Shown: positions 15,661 to 23,922 of the stretch, in pieces | Layout of the letters: each line of letters opens with the position of its first letter | Numbering within the stretch: the first letter of the stretch is position 1 | DNA from: Erginobacter sp964587835 | Lineage (GTDB): Bacteria > Auribacterota > Erginobacteria > Erginobacterales > Erginobacteraceae | Length of the DNA: 64,000 nucleotides | Assembly (NCBI GenBank): GCA_964587835.1 | Contig: CAZPMN010000007.1 | Span: forward strand, 50,400-114,399 | Direction of reading: 5' to 3' | Translations under genes and position numbers: made by a program | The notes under the pieces: generated by a model | What the model was told of the DNA's origin: nothing | Seen by the model: the letters and a program-made list of their open reading frames with translations, nothing else | Database searches by the model: none

Positions 15661-17069
15661 CCGTCCCCAGCCCCTCGCATCAAGTAGATCGTCCTCTCGG
15701 AGTCGGCGATCCGGGCGCGATCCTCGATCCGGAAATAGGCGGAGAAGATCCGCTCGAAGCTCTCCCGTTTGTAATCGGGGAAGATATCCTCCCGGGAGGC
15801 GAGCAACCTCTGGACCTGGGAATCCTCCTTGGGGATAAACTCGATGATTAAATCACGCCCCGCCCGCCTGAGGAATTCCGCAATCTTGAAGAAGGGAAGA
15901 TTGTTGGAAATCGCCAGGTGGTGAACCAGGGCCAAAGCCAGCACCACGTCGGCCGGGCCCCGCTCAAGCAGGGCCGACCGCTCCCGATGCTCCCAACCTA
16001 TCCCGGGGCTGGGATTGGTCAGGTCGAGCAGGAGCGGGAGGATCTTTTCCTCTTTCTCCGCTCGCGCCCGCAGGTAGTTCTTCTCCACCGCCGCCGGGTC
16101 GACGTCGGAGGCCACCGTGTAGGCTCCGCCTCCGGCGGCCAGGCGGCTGTAGATCCCGGTATTCGCCCCCAGGTCCCAGACCAGTTCCGGAGAGAGCCGG
16201 GAGAGATACTCCGCCACCCGCTTCTTTTTGTCCTCCCGGGCCGCTTCAGAGTAGTTGGTCGCCCCGTAGTAATCCCCCCATTCCGTCCCCCCCGGCTTCC
16301 ACTTAAGCTTCCTCACCGCCGACTCCAGGCTGTCGATGATCCCCCGGAAGGCGAGCTTGCTCACCTTCCTCTTCCGGCGGACGGCCTCGATCTTCCCCTC
16401 CCCGGCGTCGTCGGCGTGACGGGTTTGACTGCGGGCGTGGAGGTGGATGTGAGACAAGAGCGAAAATGAGAAACGGGTCTTTCGGGGCAGGAGCGAGGAG
16501 GCGAGATCCAGGGGAACTCCGTCGATGTGGAGCCTGAGCAGTCCCCCCAGTCGGATATCCCGCAGGCTCATCAGGGCCAGGGGCGCGAGGAAATGCTGGC
16601 AGAACTGGCGATAGGCGACCCAGGGTTCGCCTTCCCGGTAGCGTTCGAAGGAGAGGGTGTCGATAAATACCGGTCGGGGCCCGACGAACTGGACGTTGTA
16701 GGCGGAGGCGTCCTTGAGGATCATCCCGCGCGCCAGCGCCTGCTTCTCGATCTCCAGGGTGGCCAGGGCGGCCGCTTTCAGCTGACTGAACGACCACTCG
16801 TAGGGGTAAGAGATGAAGGGGATCGGCTGCGGCTGGATTACCCGGTAAGCAACGGCGGGATCTTCCGGCGAAATTTCAACCTCCCGGTGAGGAACCAGGA
16901 GCCGTTTCTCCGCCAGGGCGGCGTAAAGCCCGGAGGAGAGAAGCAGATCGTAATCCTCCCGGTAGGTTTGATTGACCTGCCGGTAGAGCACCCCTTCCCG
17001 GACAAAGAGAAAACCAGAGGGGTCCCGGAAGGAGGCGGCCAGCTTATTCCGGCTGCCCGGAACCGACAT
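15657..17069 (-). CDS. two-part protein with C-terminal SAM-dependent methyltransferase domain
   Basis: The 470-residue product has an N-terminal half with KDASAYNVQFVGPRPVFIDTLSF (about 142-165), which recalls the catalytic loop of kinase-like folds and the NoeA-like proteins of nodulation loci. The C-terminal half is a class I methyltransferase with VWDLGANTGIYSRLA (about 288-302) and a post-motif ALALVHHLAISNNLP. I prefer ATG 17069, preceded by GGCGGAGAG, over ATG 17084. It overlaps the small membrane protein gene, so the two are probably co-translated. The acceptor is unknown; a glycan or lipid-linked sugar is a guess from context. Confidence 0.72.
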   Translation of the reverse strand: MSVPGSRNKLAASFRDPSGFLFVREGVLYRQVNQTYREDYDLLLSSGLYAALAEKRLLVPHREVEISPEDPAVAYRVIQPQPIPFISYPYEWSFSQLKAAALATLEIEKQALARGMILKDASAYNVQFVGPRPVFIDTLSFERYREGEPWVAYRQFCQHFLAPLALMSLRDIRLGGLLRLHIDGVPLDLASSLLPRKTRFSFSLLSHIHLHARSQTRHADDAGEGKIEAVRRKRKVSKLAFRGIIDSLESAVRKLKWKPGGTEWGDYYGATNYSEAAREDKKKRVAEYLSRLSPELVWDLGANTGIYSRLAAGGGAYTVASDVDPAAVEKNYLRARAEKEEKILPLLLDLTNPSPGIGWEHRERSALLERGPADVVLALALVHHLAISNNLPFFKIAEFLRRAGRDLIIEFIPKEDSQVQRLLASREDIFPDYKRESFERIFSAYFRIEDRARIADSERTIYLMRGAGDG

Positions 17070-17304
17070 CACTCTCCGCCTCATTTTCCGCGGCTTTTTT
17101 CTTCCCGAACAACCCCAGGAAGAAGCCCGCGATTCTTCCCCAGAAGATCTTCACGGCAAAAAGGCCACCGACCAGCGCCGCGATCAGGATCTGGAAAAGA
17201 TAACTCCCGGTTCCCGGATCAAGATAAGCGTGCGCCCGCCCCGGCGATGCAAGTATCCAGGCGGCTAAAATTCCCAAAACCCATAAATAATTTCTCTTGT
17301 TCAT
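17044..17304 (-). CDS. small membrane protein with YLDPGTGSYLFQ motif
   Basis: From ATG 17304 this 86-residue protein has a signal-like hydrophobic segment ending at AHA (about 6-26), the conserved YLDPGTGSYLFQILIAALVGG, a second hydrophobic segment, and a charged KKKAAENEAES tail. I recall the DPGTGSY motif from small proteins beside methyltransferase genes in polysaccharide loci, but no function is known to me. It overlaps the downstream methyltransferase gene by 26 bp, which supports a functional pair. A start at 17352 is possible but would hide the signal segment. Confidence 0.72.
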   Translation of the reverse strand: MNKRNYLWVLGILAAWILASPGRAHAYLDPGTGSYLFQILIAALVGGLFAVKIFWGRIAGFFLGLFGKKKAAENEAESDVGSGQPE

Positions 17305-17465
17305 CAATTCCCTCCCTTGACTTCGCCAACCCGGATAAGATACCAAGACCAAATAATTCAGTCCATAATATTCCCCTCCAGCGCATTGTCACTATGTGCT
17401 ATTCCCTTTTCTAAAACACCTTTCGAAAACGCGATTGTCCCGCCCAGGTAATCGTGTTATCCTTA

Positions 17466-17616
17466 ACAGAATTATTCACGAAAAACAATATTGCAAACTA
17501 CGGTCATAGGGATTGCTTCCCGCCGCGCTGCGCTCGCGGCTAAAGGCTATTCGCTCGCAATGACAAATGTCATTGCGAGGAGGACCGAAAGCTTTCGGGC
17601 CGACGAAGCAATCTAT
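17466..17616. repeat. CATTGCGAG elements (inverted pair) and a GAATTATTCACGAAA half-repeat
   Basis: The roughly 400-bp gap before the large secreted protein holds no gene. AGAATTATTCACGAAAAACA (17469 on) matches the arm of the hairpin at 31176-31223. Two CATTGCGAG elements then follow in opposite orientation (17513-17563 and 17569-17616) with different central sequences. Confidence 0.75.
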
Positions 17617-17703
17617 TCAGTTTGCATCGAATTGAAGTGGTGATGAATAATCCGGGCTAGATACCGCCCGGGTCAAAATATAATTCAGGGAAGAGATCCT
17701 CTT

Positions 17704-20700
17704 GTGAAACAGATCATTTCCAAGCTTATAACCTCCGGCTCCATCACTCTGGCCACCTGTTTGGCTATAATCCCTCAAGTACGCGGCGAAGTAGGTGTCG
17801 ATTGGGTTGAGGCGACCTCCGGGGCTCAGTGGTCGGGGAGACATTTGCCCGTATCATTGGTCTACAGCCAGAGACTCTGGGTAATGGGAGGCGAGGAACC
17901 GGGTTACAAGAATGACGTCTGGGAATCCACCGATGGCGTAAACTGGTCCTTATGCACCTCAAGAGCAGGATGGACTGTGCGAATCGGTCAAAGCGCTGAA
18001 GTTCACGCTGGCAAGATGTGGGTGATCGGGGGATACGATGGAGACCTCAAAAACGATGTCTGGTACTCGACTGACGGAACAAACTGGACTATGGCGACTT
18101 CAGGAGCTCAGTGGCCTCCAAGGTATCTCCACGATTCGGTGACCCACGATGGTAAATTGTGGGTACTCGGCGGGACCAATGGGAGCGACTCCAAGAATGA
18201 TGTCTGGTATTCGACCGACGGGGTGAACTGGACTATGGCAACTTCGGGAGCCCAATGGTCGGGAAGATTTGATTATGCAGCAGCGGTGCACAACGGTGAG
18301 ATGTGGGTGCTCGGCGGGATGGGTCCTAAATACAGATACAAAAATGACGTCTGGCACTCGACCGACGGCCTAAATTGGATAAGAGCCACTGCGTCGGCCA
18401 GCTGGCCAAGCAGGTATCGGCACACTTCTGTTGCTTACGACGGCGAGTTGTGGGTGATGGGCGGCAGGCGGGCGGATACTGGCCCGAGTTTGAACGATGT
18501 CTGGTACTCTCCCGATGGGATCGACTGGACCGTTGCCACCCTGGAAGCTCAATGGAAAGCACGGCTTGGACACAGTTCAGTGGTTTATGCCAATCAGATG
18601 TGGGTACTTGGAGGGGTAGCTTTCGATGGAACTTATGAAAACGACGTCTGGTATTCCGGAGGTCCGCCCTCTCCTACCCCCATAACTCCAACACCGTCTC
18701 TCACGCCCGCCCCAACCAGTACTCCGACACCCTCACCAACTTCCACTCCCTCCCCAACCCCTTCACCCTCGGTTACGACCACCCCCTCGCCGACTCCTTC
18801 TCCCACCGGCACCCCTACACCGTCAGTTACACCTACCCCCACCACCACGCCGACCCCGGCTTACTGCGCTTCTCCCCTCAACCTAGCAGATCTGGAGGAT
18901 CTTGGCCTGAGCACGACCAGATCGACCCATCCTTCCGGCTGGCGCTGGGAAGTGACCAGGGCGGAAGCGCCCGATTCCAGTCTTTTCGGTTCCGTTTACG
19001 ATAATCAGGATACCTTTAACGACGGAAATAACTATCCCTCGCAACCGGCGTCGATCCGGCTGATCAGTCAGGATGAGCCGGTCAATGTCCCGGAGGGAGA
19101 CTATCTGATCATCAACGCCGACGGCGGTCAGATAACTTACGTTTATCCTCCCGCGGTCAGCGGACCGGTTGATGTCTACTATTACATCGGCCGTGACGGG
19201 AGCACCTATAACGATCGCTGGCTTTGCGACCTGGCCAAGGCAGCTCCTACGCCGACTTTAGTACCTCCCCCCTCGATAACACCCTCTCCTTCTACAACTT
19301 CAACCCCTACTCCAACGCCCACTCTGCCGGCAACCGCAACGCCCACGCCGTCAAGTACCCCAACAGTCACTCCGTCGATCAGCCCCACGCCGTCACCGCG
19401 ACCATTTGTAAACTGGTTTCTGCCCGCCGGCGGGACGCGGATCAACGGTTTCGATTTTGACACCTATATTCTGATCGCCAATCCCGATCCCATACAAAGC
19501 GCCCTGGTGGAGATCAGGTTTGTGGATGAGAACGGACCCATCCCCGGGGCCTGGGAACAACACATCGTCGGCCCGGAAACGAGATACAGCGTAAAGATGA
19601 ACAACTTTCCCGAATGCGCCGGGAAGGCCGCCGTCTCCACCATCGTAACCTCTCTCAACGGGGATTATATTATGTGCGAGCGGGCGATGTACTGGTCGCC
19701 GGAAGGGGTGCACTGGGGCGGAGGGCATAACACGATCGGCATTTCGGAACCGGGTACCGACTGGTTCCTTGCCGAAGGCACCACCTATCCTTTCGATGAA
19801 TACATCCACATCCTCAACACCGATCAAACACGCTGGGCCCCGGTAACCGCCACCTTTATGGATACCGACGGCAACACCTGGAGTGCTTTCAGTTTTATCG
19901 GGCCGGAAAGCAACTGGACCATCCCGGTTGAGGACGTGGTTGGTCAGGTATCAGGAATAGCCACCCGGGTAAGCAGCGGAAACGGCATTCCTCTGGCCGT
20001 GGACCGGACAATGTACTGGTATAAAACCGGCGGATCGAAATGGATCGACGGGCACGCCTCCAGGGGAGTTTCCGCCCCTGCTGATGTTTGGTATTTGGCG
20101 GAGGGCACAACCCATCTCTTCGATGAATATATACTGGTGATTAATCCCAGCCTTACCCAGGAGGCCGACGTCAGGATCACCTTCATGGATTCGGATGGAG
20201 ACATCTCCATTCACGATCACTCGGTCGGCATCCATTCCCGGTATACCGTCAAGGTGAGCAATGTCGTCGGCACAGTCGCCGGTATTTCCACCAAAGTTGA
20301 AAGCCTCAACGGTGTTCCCGTGATCGCCGAACGAGCTATGTACTGGCCGGGCGGAGGGCCCTGGATCGGTGGGCACAATACCATCGGAACATCCCGGCTC
20401 TCCACCGCCTGGAACCTTCCGGAAGGCTCGACTCATTTATTCGATGAATACGTATTGGTGAATAACCCCAACCCAGCTGAAGAGGCGGAAGTCAGGTTCA
20501 CGCTGATGGACTCAACCGGTGGAACAACTGTTTATAACCATACGATCGGTCCCCAAACCAGATACACTCTCCGAATAAACAATATAGTACCTGACAAGGC
20601 CGGCGTCGCCACTCTGGTGGAATCAACCAACGGGGTCCCCATCAGTGCCGAGAGGGCGATGTACTGGGACAGTGGCAATATCAACTGGGTTTCGGGCCAC

Positions 20701-20736
20701 TGTACCATCGGAATCATTTCCGACCTCGCACCGTAA
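17704..20736 (+). CDS. large secreted surface protein: Kelch-like propeller, Thr/Pro linkers, repeated beta-sandwich modules
   Basis: The 1010-residue product starts at GTG 17704 with a signal peptide (cleavage likely near residue 29). Residues about 33-320 contain six repeats of about 48 residues with LWVMGG / NDVWYSTDG / NWTMATSGAQW, a Kelch or galactose-oxidase-like propeller. A Thr/Pro/Ser-rich linker (about 321-387) leads to a cysteine-containing domain (about 388-515), then a second such linker (about 516-565). Four modules of about 110 residues end the protein, each with WFLAEGTT, FDEYILVINP, ERAMYW and GHNTIG; these resemble DUF5719-like repeats. No cell-wall anchor is seen. Likely role: carbohydrate or surface binding outside the cell. 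Confidence 0.8.
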   Translation: MKQIISKLITSGSITLATCLAIIPQVRGEVGVDWVEATSGAQWSGRHLPVSLVYSQRLWVMGGEEPGYKNDVWESTDGVNWSLCTSRAGWTVRIGQSAEVHAGKMWVIGGYDGDLKNDVWYSTDGTNWTMATSGAQWPPRYLHDSVTHDGKLWVLGGTNGSDSKNDVWYSTDGVNWTMATSGAQWSGRFDYAAAVHNGEMWVLGGMGPKYRYKNDVWHSTDGLNWIRATASASWPSRYRHTSVAYDGELWVMGGRRADTGPSLNDVWYSPDGIDWTVATLEAQWKARLGHSSVVYANQMWVLGGVAFDGTYENDVWYSGGPPSPTPITPTPSLTPAPTSTPTPSPTSTPSPTPSPSVTTTPSPTPSPTGTPTPSVTPTPTTTPTPAYCASPLNLADLEDLGLSTTRSTHPSGWRWEVTRAEAPDSSLFGSVYDNQDTFNDGNNYPSQPASIRLISQDEPVNVPEGDYLIINADGGQITYVYPPAVSGPVDVYYYIGRDGSTYNDRWLCDLAKAAPTPTLVPPPSITPSPSTTSTPTPTPTLPATATPTPSSTPTVTPSISPTPSPRPFVNWFLPAGGTRINGFDFDTYILIANPDPIQSALVEIRFVDENGPIPGAWEQHIVGPETRYSVKMNNFPECAGKAAVSTIVTSLNGDYIMCERAMYWSPEGVHWGGGHNTIGISEPGTDWFLAEGTTYPFDEYIHILNTDQTRWAPVTATFMDTDGNTWSAFSFIGPESNWTIPVEDVVGQVSGIATRVSSGNGIPLAVDRTMYWYKTGGSKWIDGHASRGVSAPADVWYLAEGTTHLFDEYILVINPSLTQEADVRITFMDSDGDISIHDHSVGIHSRYTVKVSNVVGTVAGISTKVESLNGVPVIAERAMYWPGGGPWIGGHNTIGTSRLSTAWNLPEGSTHLFDEYVLVNNPNPAEEAEVRFTLMDSTGGTTVYNHTIGPQTRYTLRINNIVPDKAGVATLVESTNGVPISAERAMYWDSGNINWVSGHCTIGIISDLAP

Positions 20737-20818
20737 ACGGGAGATTACGTCATCGTTGTTTCCGGCCGGGCAGACAATCGATAACGGTTATTAGCTTTCT
20801 CTGGGTTACCTCGGATCT

Positions 20819-21772
20819 ATGAAAATTTCTCACATTCTGGTCACCGGGGGAGCCGGGTTCATCGGCTCCCATCTCTGTGACCGGTTTCTGGCCGGAGGTG
20901 CCCGGGTCACCGCTGTTGACGACTTCAGCCTGGGCCGCCCGGAATTCCTGGCGGACGCTCAAGCCAATCCCCGATTCTCATTCGTCCGGGGCGACGTCCT
21001 CCATCCCCCTGTGCTGAAGAAAATCTTCGCGGAAAGTAAATTCAATACTGTCTTTCACCTGGCCGCCAACTCCGATATCCAGCGGGGCAGTCAAGAGACC
21101 GACCGCGACCTTAACCTGACCTTTCTCACCACCTTCCGCGTCCTCGACGCGATGCGGAAATACGGGGTCAGGGACCTCGTCTTCGCCTCCAGTTCCGCCA
21201 TCTACGGGGAGGTGGAGGAGGAGATCGGCGAAGACCACGGACCCTTAAGGCCGGTCTCCTTTTACGGAGCCGCCAAGAACGCCGCCGAGTCCTATATCTC
21301 GGCCTTCGTCCACCAGTTCGGGATGCGGGCCTGGATCTTCCGCTTTCCCAACGTGGTCGGCTCCCGATCGACCCACGGGGTGGTCCACGACTTCATCAAG
21401 CAGCTCCAGTCCGACCCCACGCAATTGACCATCCTCGGCGATGGGGAGCAGTTAAAACCCTTCCTCCACGTCGATGACCTGATCGAGGCGATGCTCCTCG
21501 CCCGGAGCCGCCTGGCAGAGCCGGTCAACTGCCTCAACATCGCCGCCGAGACCCGGACCTCCGTCCGCCGCATCGCCGAGATCGTGGTCGAGGAGATGGG
21601 TCTGAAGGATATCCCCTTCCGCTTCACCGGGGGAACCGGGGGCTGGAAGGGCGACATCCCCCGCTACCGATACGACCTGACCCGGATCAAGTCCCTCGGC
21701 TGGACCCCCCGCCACTCCTCCGACGAGGCCATCCGCCGCGCCGTCCGCCAATCTCTTAACCTGACTGCCTGA
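20819..21772 (+). CDS. NAD-dependent epimerase/dehydratase (extended SDR, UDP-sugar type)
   Basis: The 317-residue product has the NAD-binding HILVTGGAGFIGSHL (Gly10, Gly13, Gly16) and the catalytic Tyr149-x3-Lys153 in YGAAK, with SSSAIYG upstream. HVDDLIEA and YDLTRIKSLGW near the end are typical of UDP-glucose 4-epimerase-like enzymes. It probably makes a nucleotide sugar for glycan synthesis in the cytoplasm; the exact sugar cannot be told. The last codons (Leu-Thr-Ala-stop) fall in sequence shared with the 147-bp tandem repeat on the other side of the assembly gap, so the true 3' end should be treated with caution. Confidence 0.88.
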   Translation: MKISHILVTGGAGFIGSHLCDRFLAGGARVTAVDDFSLGRPEFLADAQANPRFSFVRGDVLHPPVLKKIFAESKFNTVFHLAANSDIQRGSQETDRDLNLTFLTTFRVLDAMRKYGVRDLVFASSSAIYGEVEEEIGEDHGPLRPVSFYGAAKNAAESYISAFVHQFGMRAWIFRFPNVVGSRSTHGVVHDFIKQLQSDPTQLTILGDGEQLKPFLHVDDLIEAMLLARSRLAEPVNCLNIAAETRTSVRRIAEIVVEEMGLKDIPFRFTGGTGGWKGDIPRYRYDLTRIKSLGWTPRHSSDEAIRRAVRQSLNLTA

Positions 21773-21779
21773 TTTTTAG

Positions 21780-21879
21780 NNNNNNNNNNNNNNNNNNNNN
21801 NNNNNNNNNNNNNNNNNNNNNNNNNNNNNNNNNNNNNNNNNNNNNNNNNNNNNNNNNNNNNNNNNNNNNNNNNNNNNNN
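21780..21879. other. assembly gap (100 N) inside a tandem repeat
   Basis: Exactly 100 unknown bases, the usual placeholder for a gap of unknown size. The sequence left of the gap (TGACTGCCTGATTTTTAG) and right of it (ACAGGATTAACAGG) are contiguous at 22009-22040, so the gap sits within a 147-bp tandem repeat and may be short or absent in reality. Confidence 0.95.
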
Positions 21880-22160
21880 ACAGGATTAACAGGATCTACA
21901 GGATAGTTGGAACAGGGTCATTGCGAGGACCCGAGCGCAGTGAAGGGACAAAGCAATCTCAATCCATCGCGGATAATCGAGATTGCTTCGTCGCTCCGCT
22001 CCTCGCAATGACTGCCTGATTTTTAGACAGGATTAACAGGATCTACAGGATAGTTGGAACAGGGTCATTGCGAGGACCCGAACGTAGTGAGGGGACGAAG
22101 CAATCTCAAGCCATCGAGAACAATGGAGATTGCTTCGTCGCTCCGCTCCTCGCAATGACA
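21880..22160. repeat. 147-bp tandem repeat containing CATTGCGAG hairpins
   Basis: ACAGGATTAACAGGATCTAC begins at 21880 and again at 22027, a period of 147 bp. Each unit carries a CATTGCGAG hairpin (21917-22012 and about 22064-22159). The short ACAGG unit recurs in reverse at 22369-22396, directly before the next gene. The rest of the 628-bp gap holds the palindrome at 22180 and no gene. Confidence 0.85.
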
Positions 22161-22179
22161 GATCGCGGTGTTCGGTTTT

Positions 22180-22195
22180 TCGAACATATGTTCGA
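22180..22195. promoter_or_regulatory. perfect palindrome resembling a LexA/SOS box
   Basis: TCGAACATATGTTCGA is a perfect 16-bp palindrome. Its core CGAACATATGTTCG matches the SOS box known from Bacillus-type LexA. The nearest gene downstream is the heptose enzyme at 22401. No lexA or DNA-repair gene is in the window, so function is uncertain. Confidence 0.3.
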
Positions 22196-22400
22196 TTTTT
22201 CAAACACGATCCTAAGTAACTTTTCGCGAAGATTCGCGAGATTAGCGGTTAACATAGGCAGGGGGCAGTGGGCAGTGGGCGGCGGACAAAGACCATACTA
22301 CCCTGATTAGAATCACAATTCTTTGGGTGGCCTGGGACTTTGCGGTGGGAATTATCCCAATACCAATATCCTGTAGATCCTGTTAATCCTGTCAAAAAAA

Positions 22401-23708
22401 ATGCAAGCGGCGATCATAGCTGGCGGGGCGGGGACACGGATGGGGAAACTCTCCGAGACTCTCCCCAAGCCGATGCTCCCGATCGGGGGGAAGCCGATCC
22501 TCGAGCACCAGGTTGAGCTGCTCAAGTCCTCCGGCATCACCGGGATCACCCTCTGCGTCCGCCACCTCTCCCCCGTGATCTCGGATTACTTCGGTGACGG
22601 CGGGCGCTGGGGGGTGAGGATCAACTATTCGGTCGAAGACATTCCCCTCGGTACCGCCGGCTGCCTCCGACACGCCTTCCCGAAGGCCGACCGGGAAATC
22701 CTCGTCCTCTATGGTGACGTAATGGTCTGGATGGACCTGGTCGAGATGATCCGCCGCCACCGTCAATCCGGGGCCGACGCCACTCTGGCCGTCCACTCCA
22801 ACGACCACCCCTTCGACAGCGATCTGCTGGAAGCGGATGAGAATATGCGGGTGCTCCAAATTCACCCTAAGCCCCACCCGGAAGGAGCCTGGCTCCCCAA
22901 CCTGACCAACGCCGCCGTCTACGTCCTGGGCCCAAAGGTACTGAAGATCATACCTTCCGACCGGTCCACCGACTGCGCCCGGGACATCTTCCCGGAAGCG
23001 ATACGCCGGGGGCTGCATCTCCAGGCTTACCGGACGGCGGAGTACATTAAGGACGCCGGGACCCCGGAGCGCTACCCCGAGGTGGAGAATGATTGGAATT
23101 CAGGGAAGATCCAGTGGATGCACCGCCGAAACCCCCGCCCCTCCGTTTTCCTCGACCGCGACGGGGTCCTGGTCAGGGAAGTCGGACACCTGCACAAGCC
23201 GGAGCAGCTCGAACTCCTCCCCGGCGCCGCCGAGGGCCTGAAGAAACTCAACCGGTCCGGTTTCATCACCGCCCTGGTCACCAACCAGCCGGTCATCGCC
23301 CGGGGGATGTGTTCAGTTGAGGAGCTGCAGACCATCCACAACAAGATGGAAACTCTACTGGGAAGAGAGGGCGCAAGACTTGACGCCATCTACTACTGCC
23401 CCCACCACCCCGACCGCGGCTTCCCGGAGGAGGTCCCGGAATTGAAGATCCCCTGCCGCTGCCGCAAGCCCGAGACCGGAATGATCGAACAGGCTCAGAA
23501 GGAGTTCAACATCGACTTAAAATCGTCCTGGTTGATCGGCGACACCACCGTCGACATCGAAACCGCCCGAAGAGCGGGAATCAAAAGCATCCTCCTCGAG
23601 ACCGGATATGGGGGAAAAGACAACCGACATAACGTGAAGCCGGTTTTGATCTGCCGCGATTTGCCTGAAGCCGCCGAAAGAATAATTGAGGTGACTAGGC
23701 AGGGCTGA
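22401..23708 (+). CDS. fused heptose-1-phosphate nucleotidyltransferase (HddC-like) and heptose bisphosphate phosphatase (GmhB-like)
   Basis: Residues 1-230 are a sugar nucleotidyltransferase: IIAGGAGTRMG (5-15), LPKPMLPIGGKPILEH (21-36), YGDVMV (104-109). Residues 247-435 are an HAD phosphatase: FLDRDGVL with Asp252 and Asp254, TNQ near 294, and WLIGDTTVDI near 377-386. The zinc pattern C-x-H (333, 335) and C-x-C (352, 354) is the GmhB signature. GmhB removes the 7-phosphate of heptose 1,7-bisphosphate and HddC activates the 1-phosphate, giving NDP-heptose for LPS or S-layer glycans. No gmhA or heptose kinase is in the window. The last residues Gln-Gly and the TGA stop lie in a palindromic repeat. 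Confidence 0.88.
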   Translation: MQAAIIAGGAGTRMGKLSETLPKPMLPIGGKPILEHQVELLKSSGITGITLCVRHLSPVISDYFGDGGRWGVRINYSVEDIPLGTAGCLRHAFPKADREILVLYGDVMVWMDLVEMIRRHRQSGADATLAVHSNDHPFDSDLLEADENMRVLQIHPKPHPEGAWLPNLTNAAVYVLGPKVLKIIPSDRSTDCARDIFPEAIRRGLHLQAYRTAEYIKDAGTPERYPEVENDWNSGKIQWMHRRNPRPSVFLDRDGVLVREVGHLHKPEQLELLPGAAEGLKKLNRSGFITALVTNQPVIARGMCSVEELQTIHNKMETLLGREGARLDAIYYCPHHPDRGFPEEVPELKIPCRCRKPETGMIEQAQKEFNIDLKSSWLIGDTTVDIETARRAGIKSILLETGYGGKDNRHNVKPVLICRDLPEAAERIIEVTRQG

Positions 23709-23905
23709 AGCCCTGCGCTACGGCGGCGGGCATCACTTGTAGCGCAGCCCTTCAGGGCTGCCAAACAGCAGGGCTGAAGCCCTGCGCTACGGCGGCGGGC
23801 ATCTCTTCGCTCGTAGCGCAGCCCTTCAGGGCTGCCTCGACAGCAGGGCTGAAGCCCTGCGCTACGGTACGGGGGGATAAGCAGGGCTAAAGCCCTGGGC
23901 TACAG
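23697..23905. repeat. array of GTAGCGCAGGGCT palindromes
   Basis: About six units built on CAGGGCTGAAGCCCTG / GTAGCGCAGCCCTTCAGGGC in alternating orientation fill the gap between the heptose enzyme and the first acyltransferase. Related units lie at 32614-32713 and 40950-41310. Confidence 0.88.
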
Positions 23906-23922
23906 ATGAACTTTTTAGCGAG

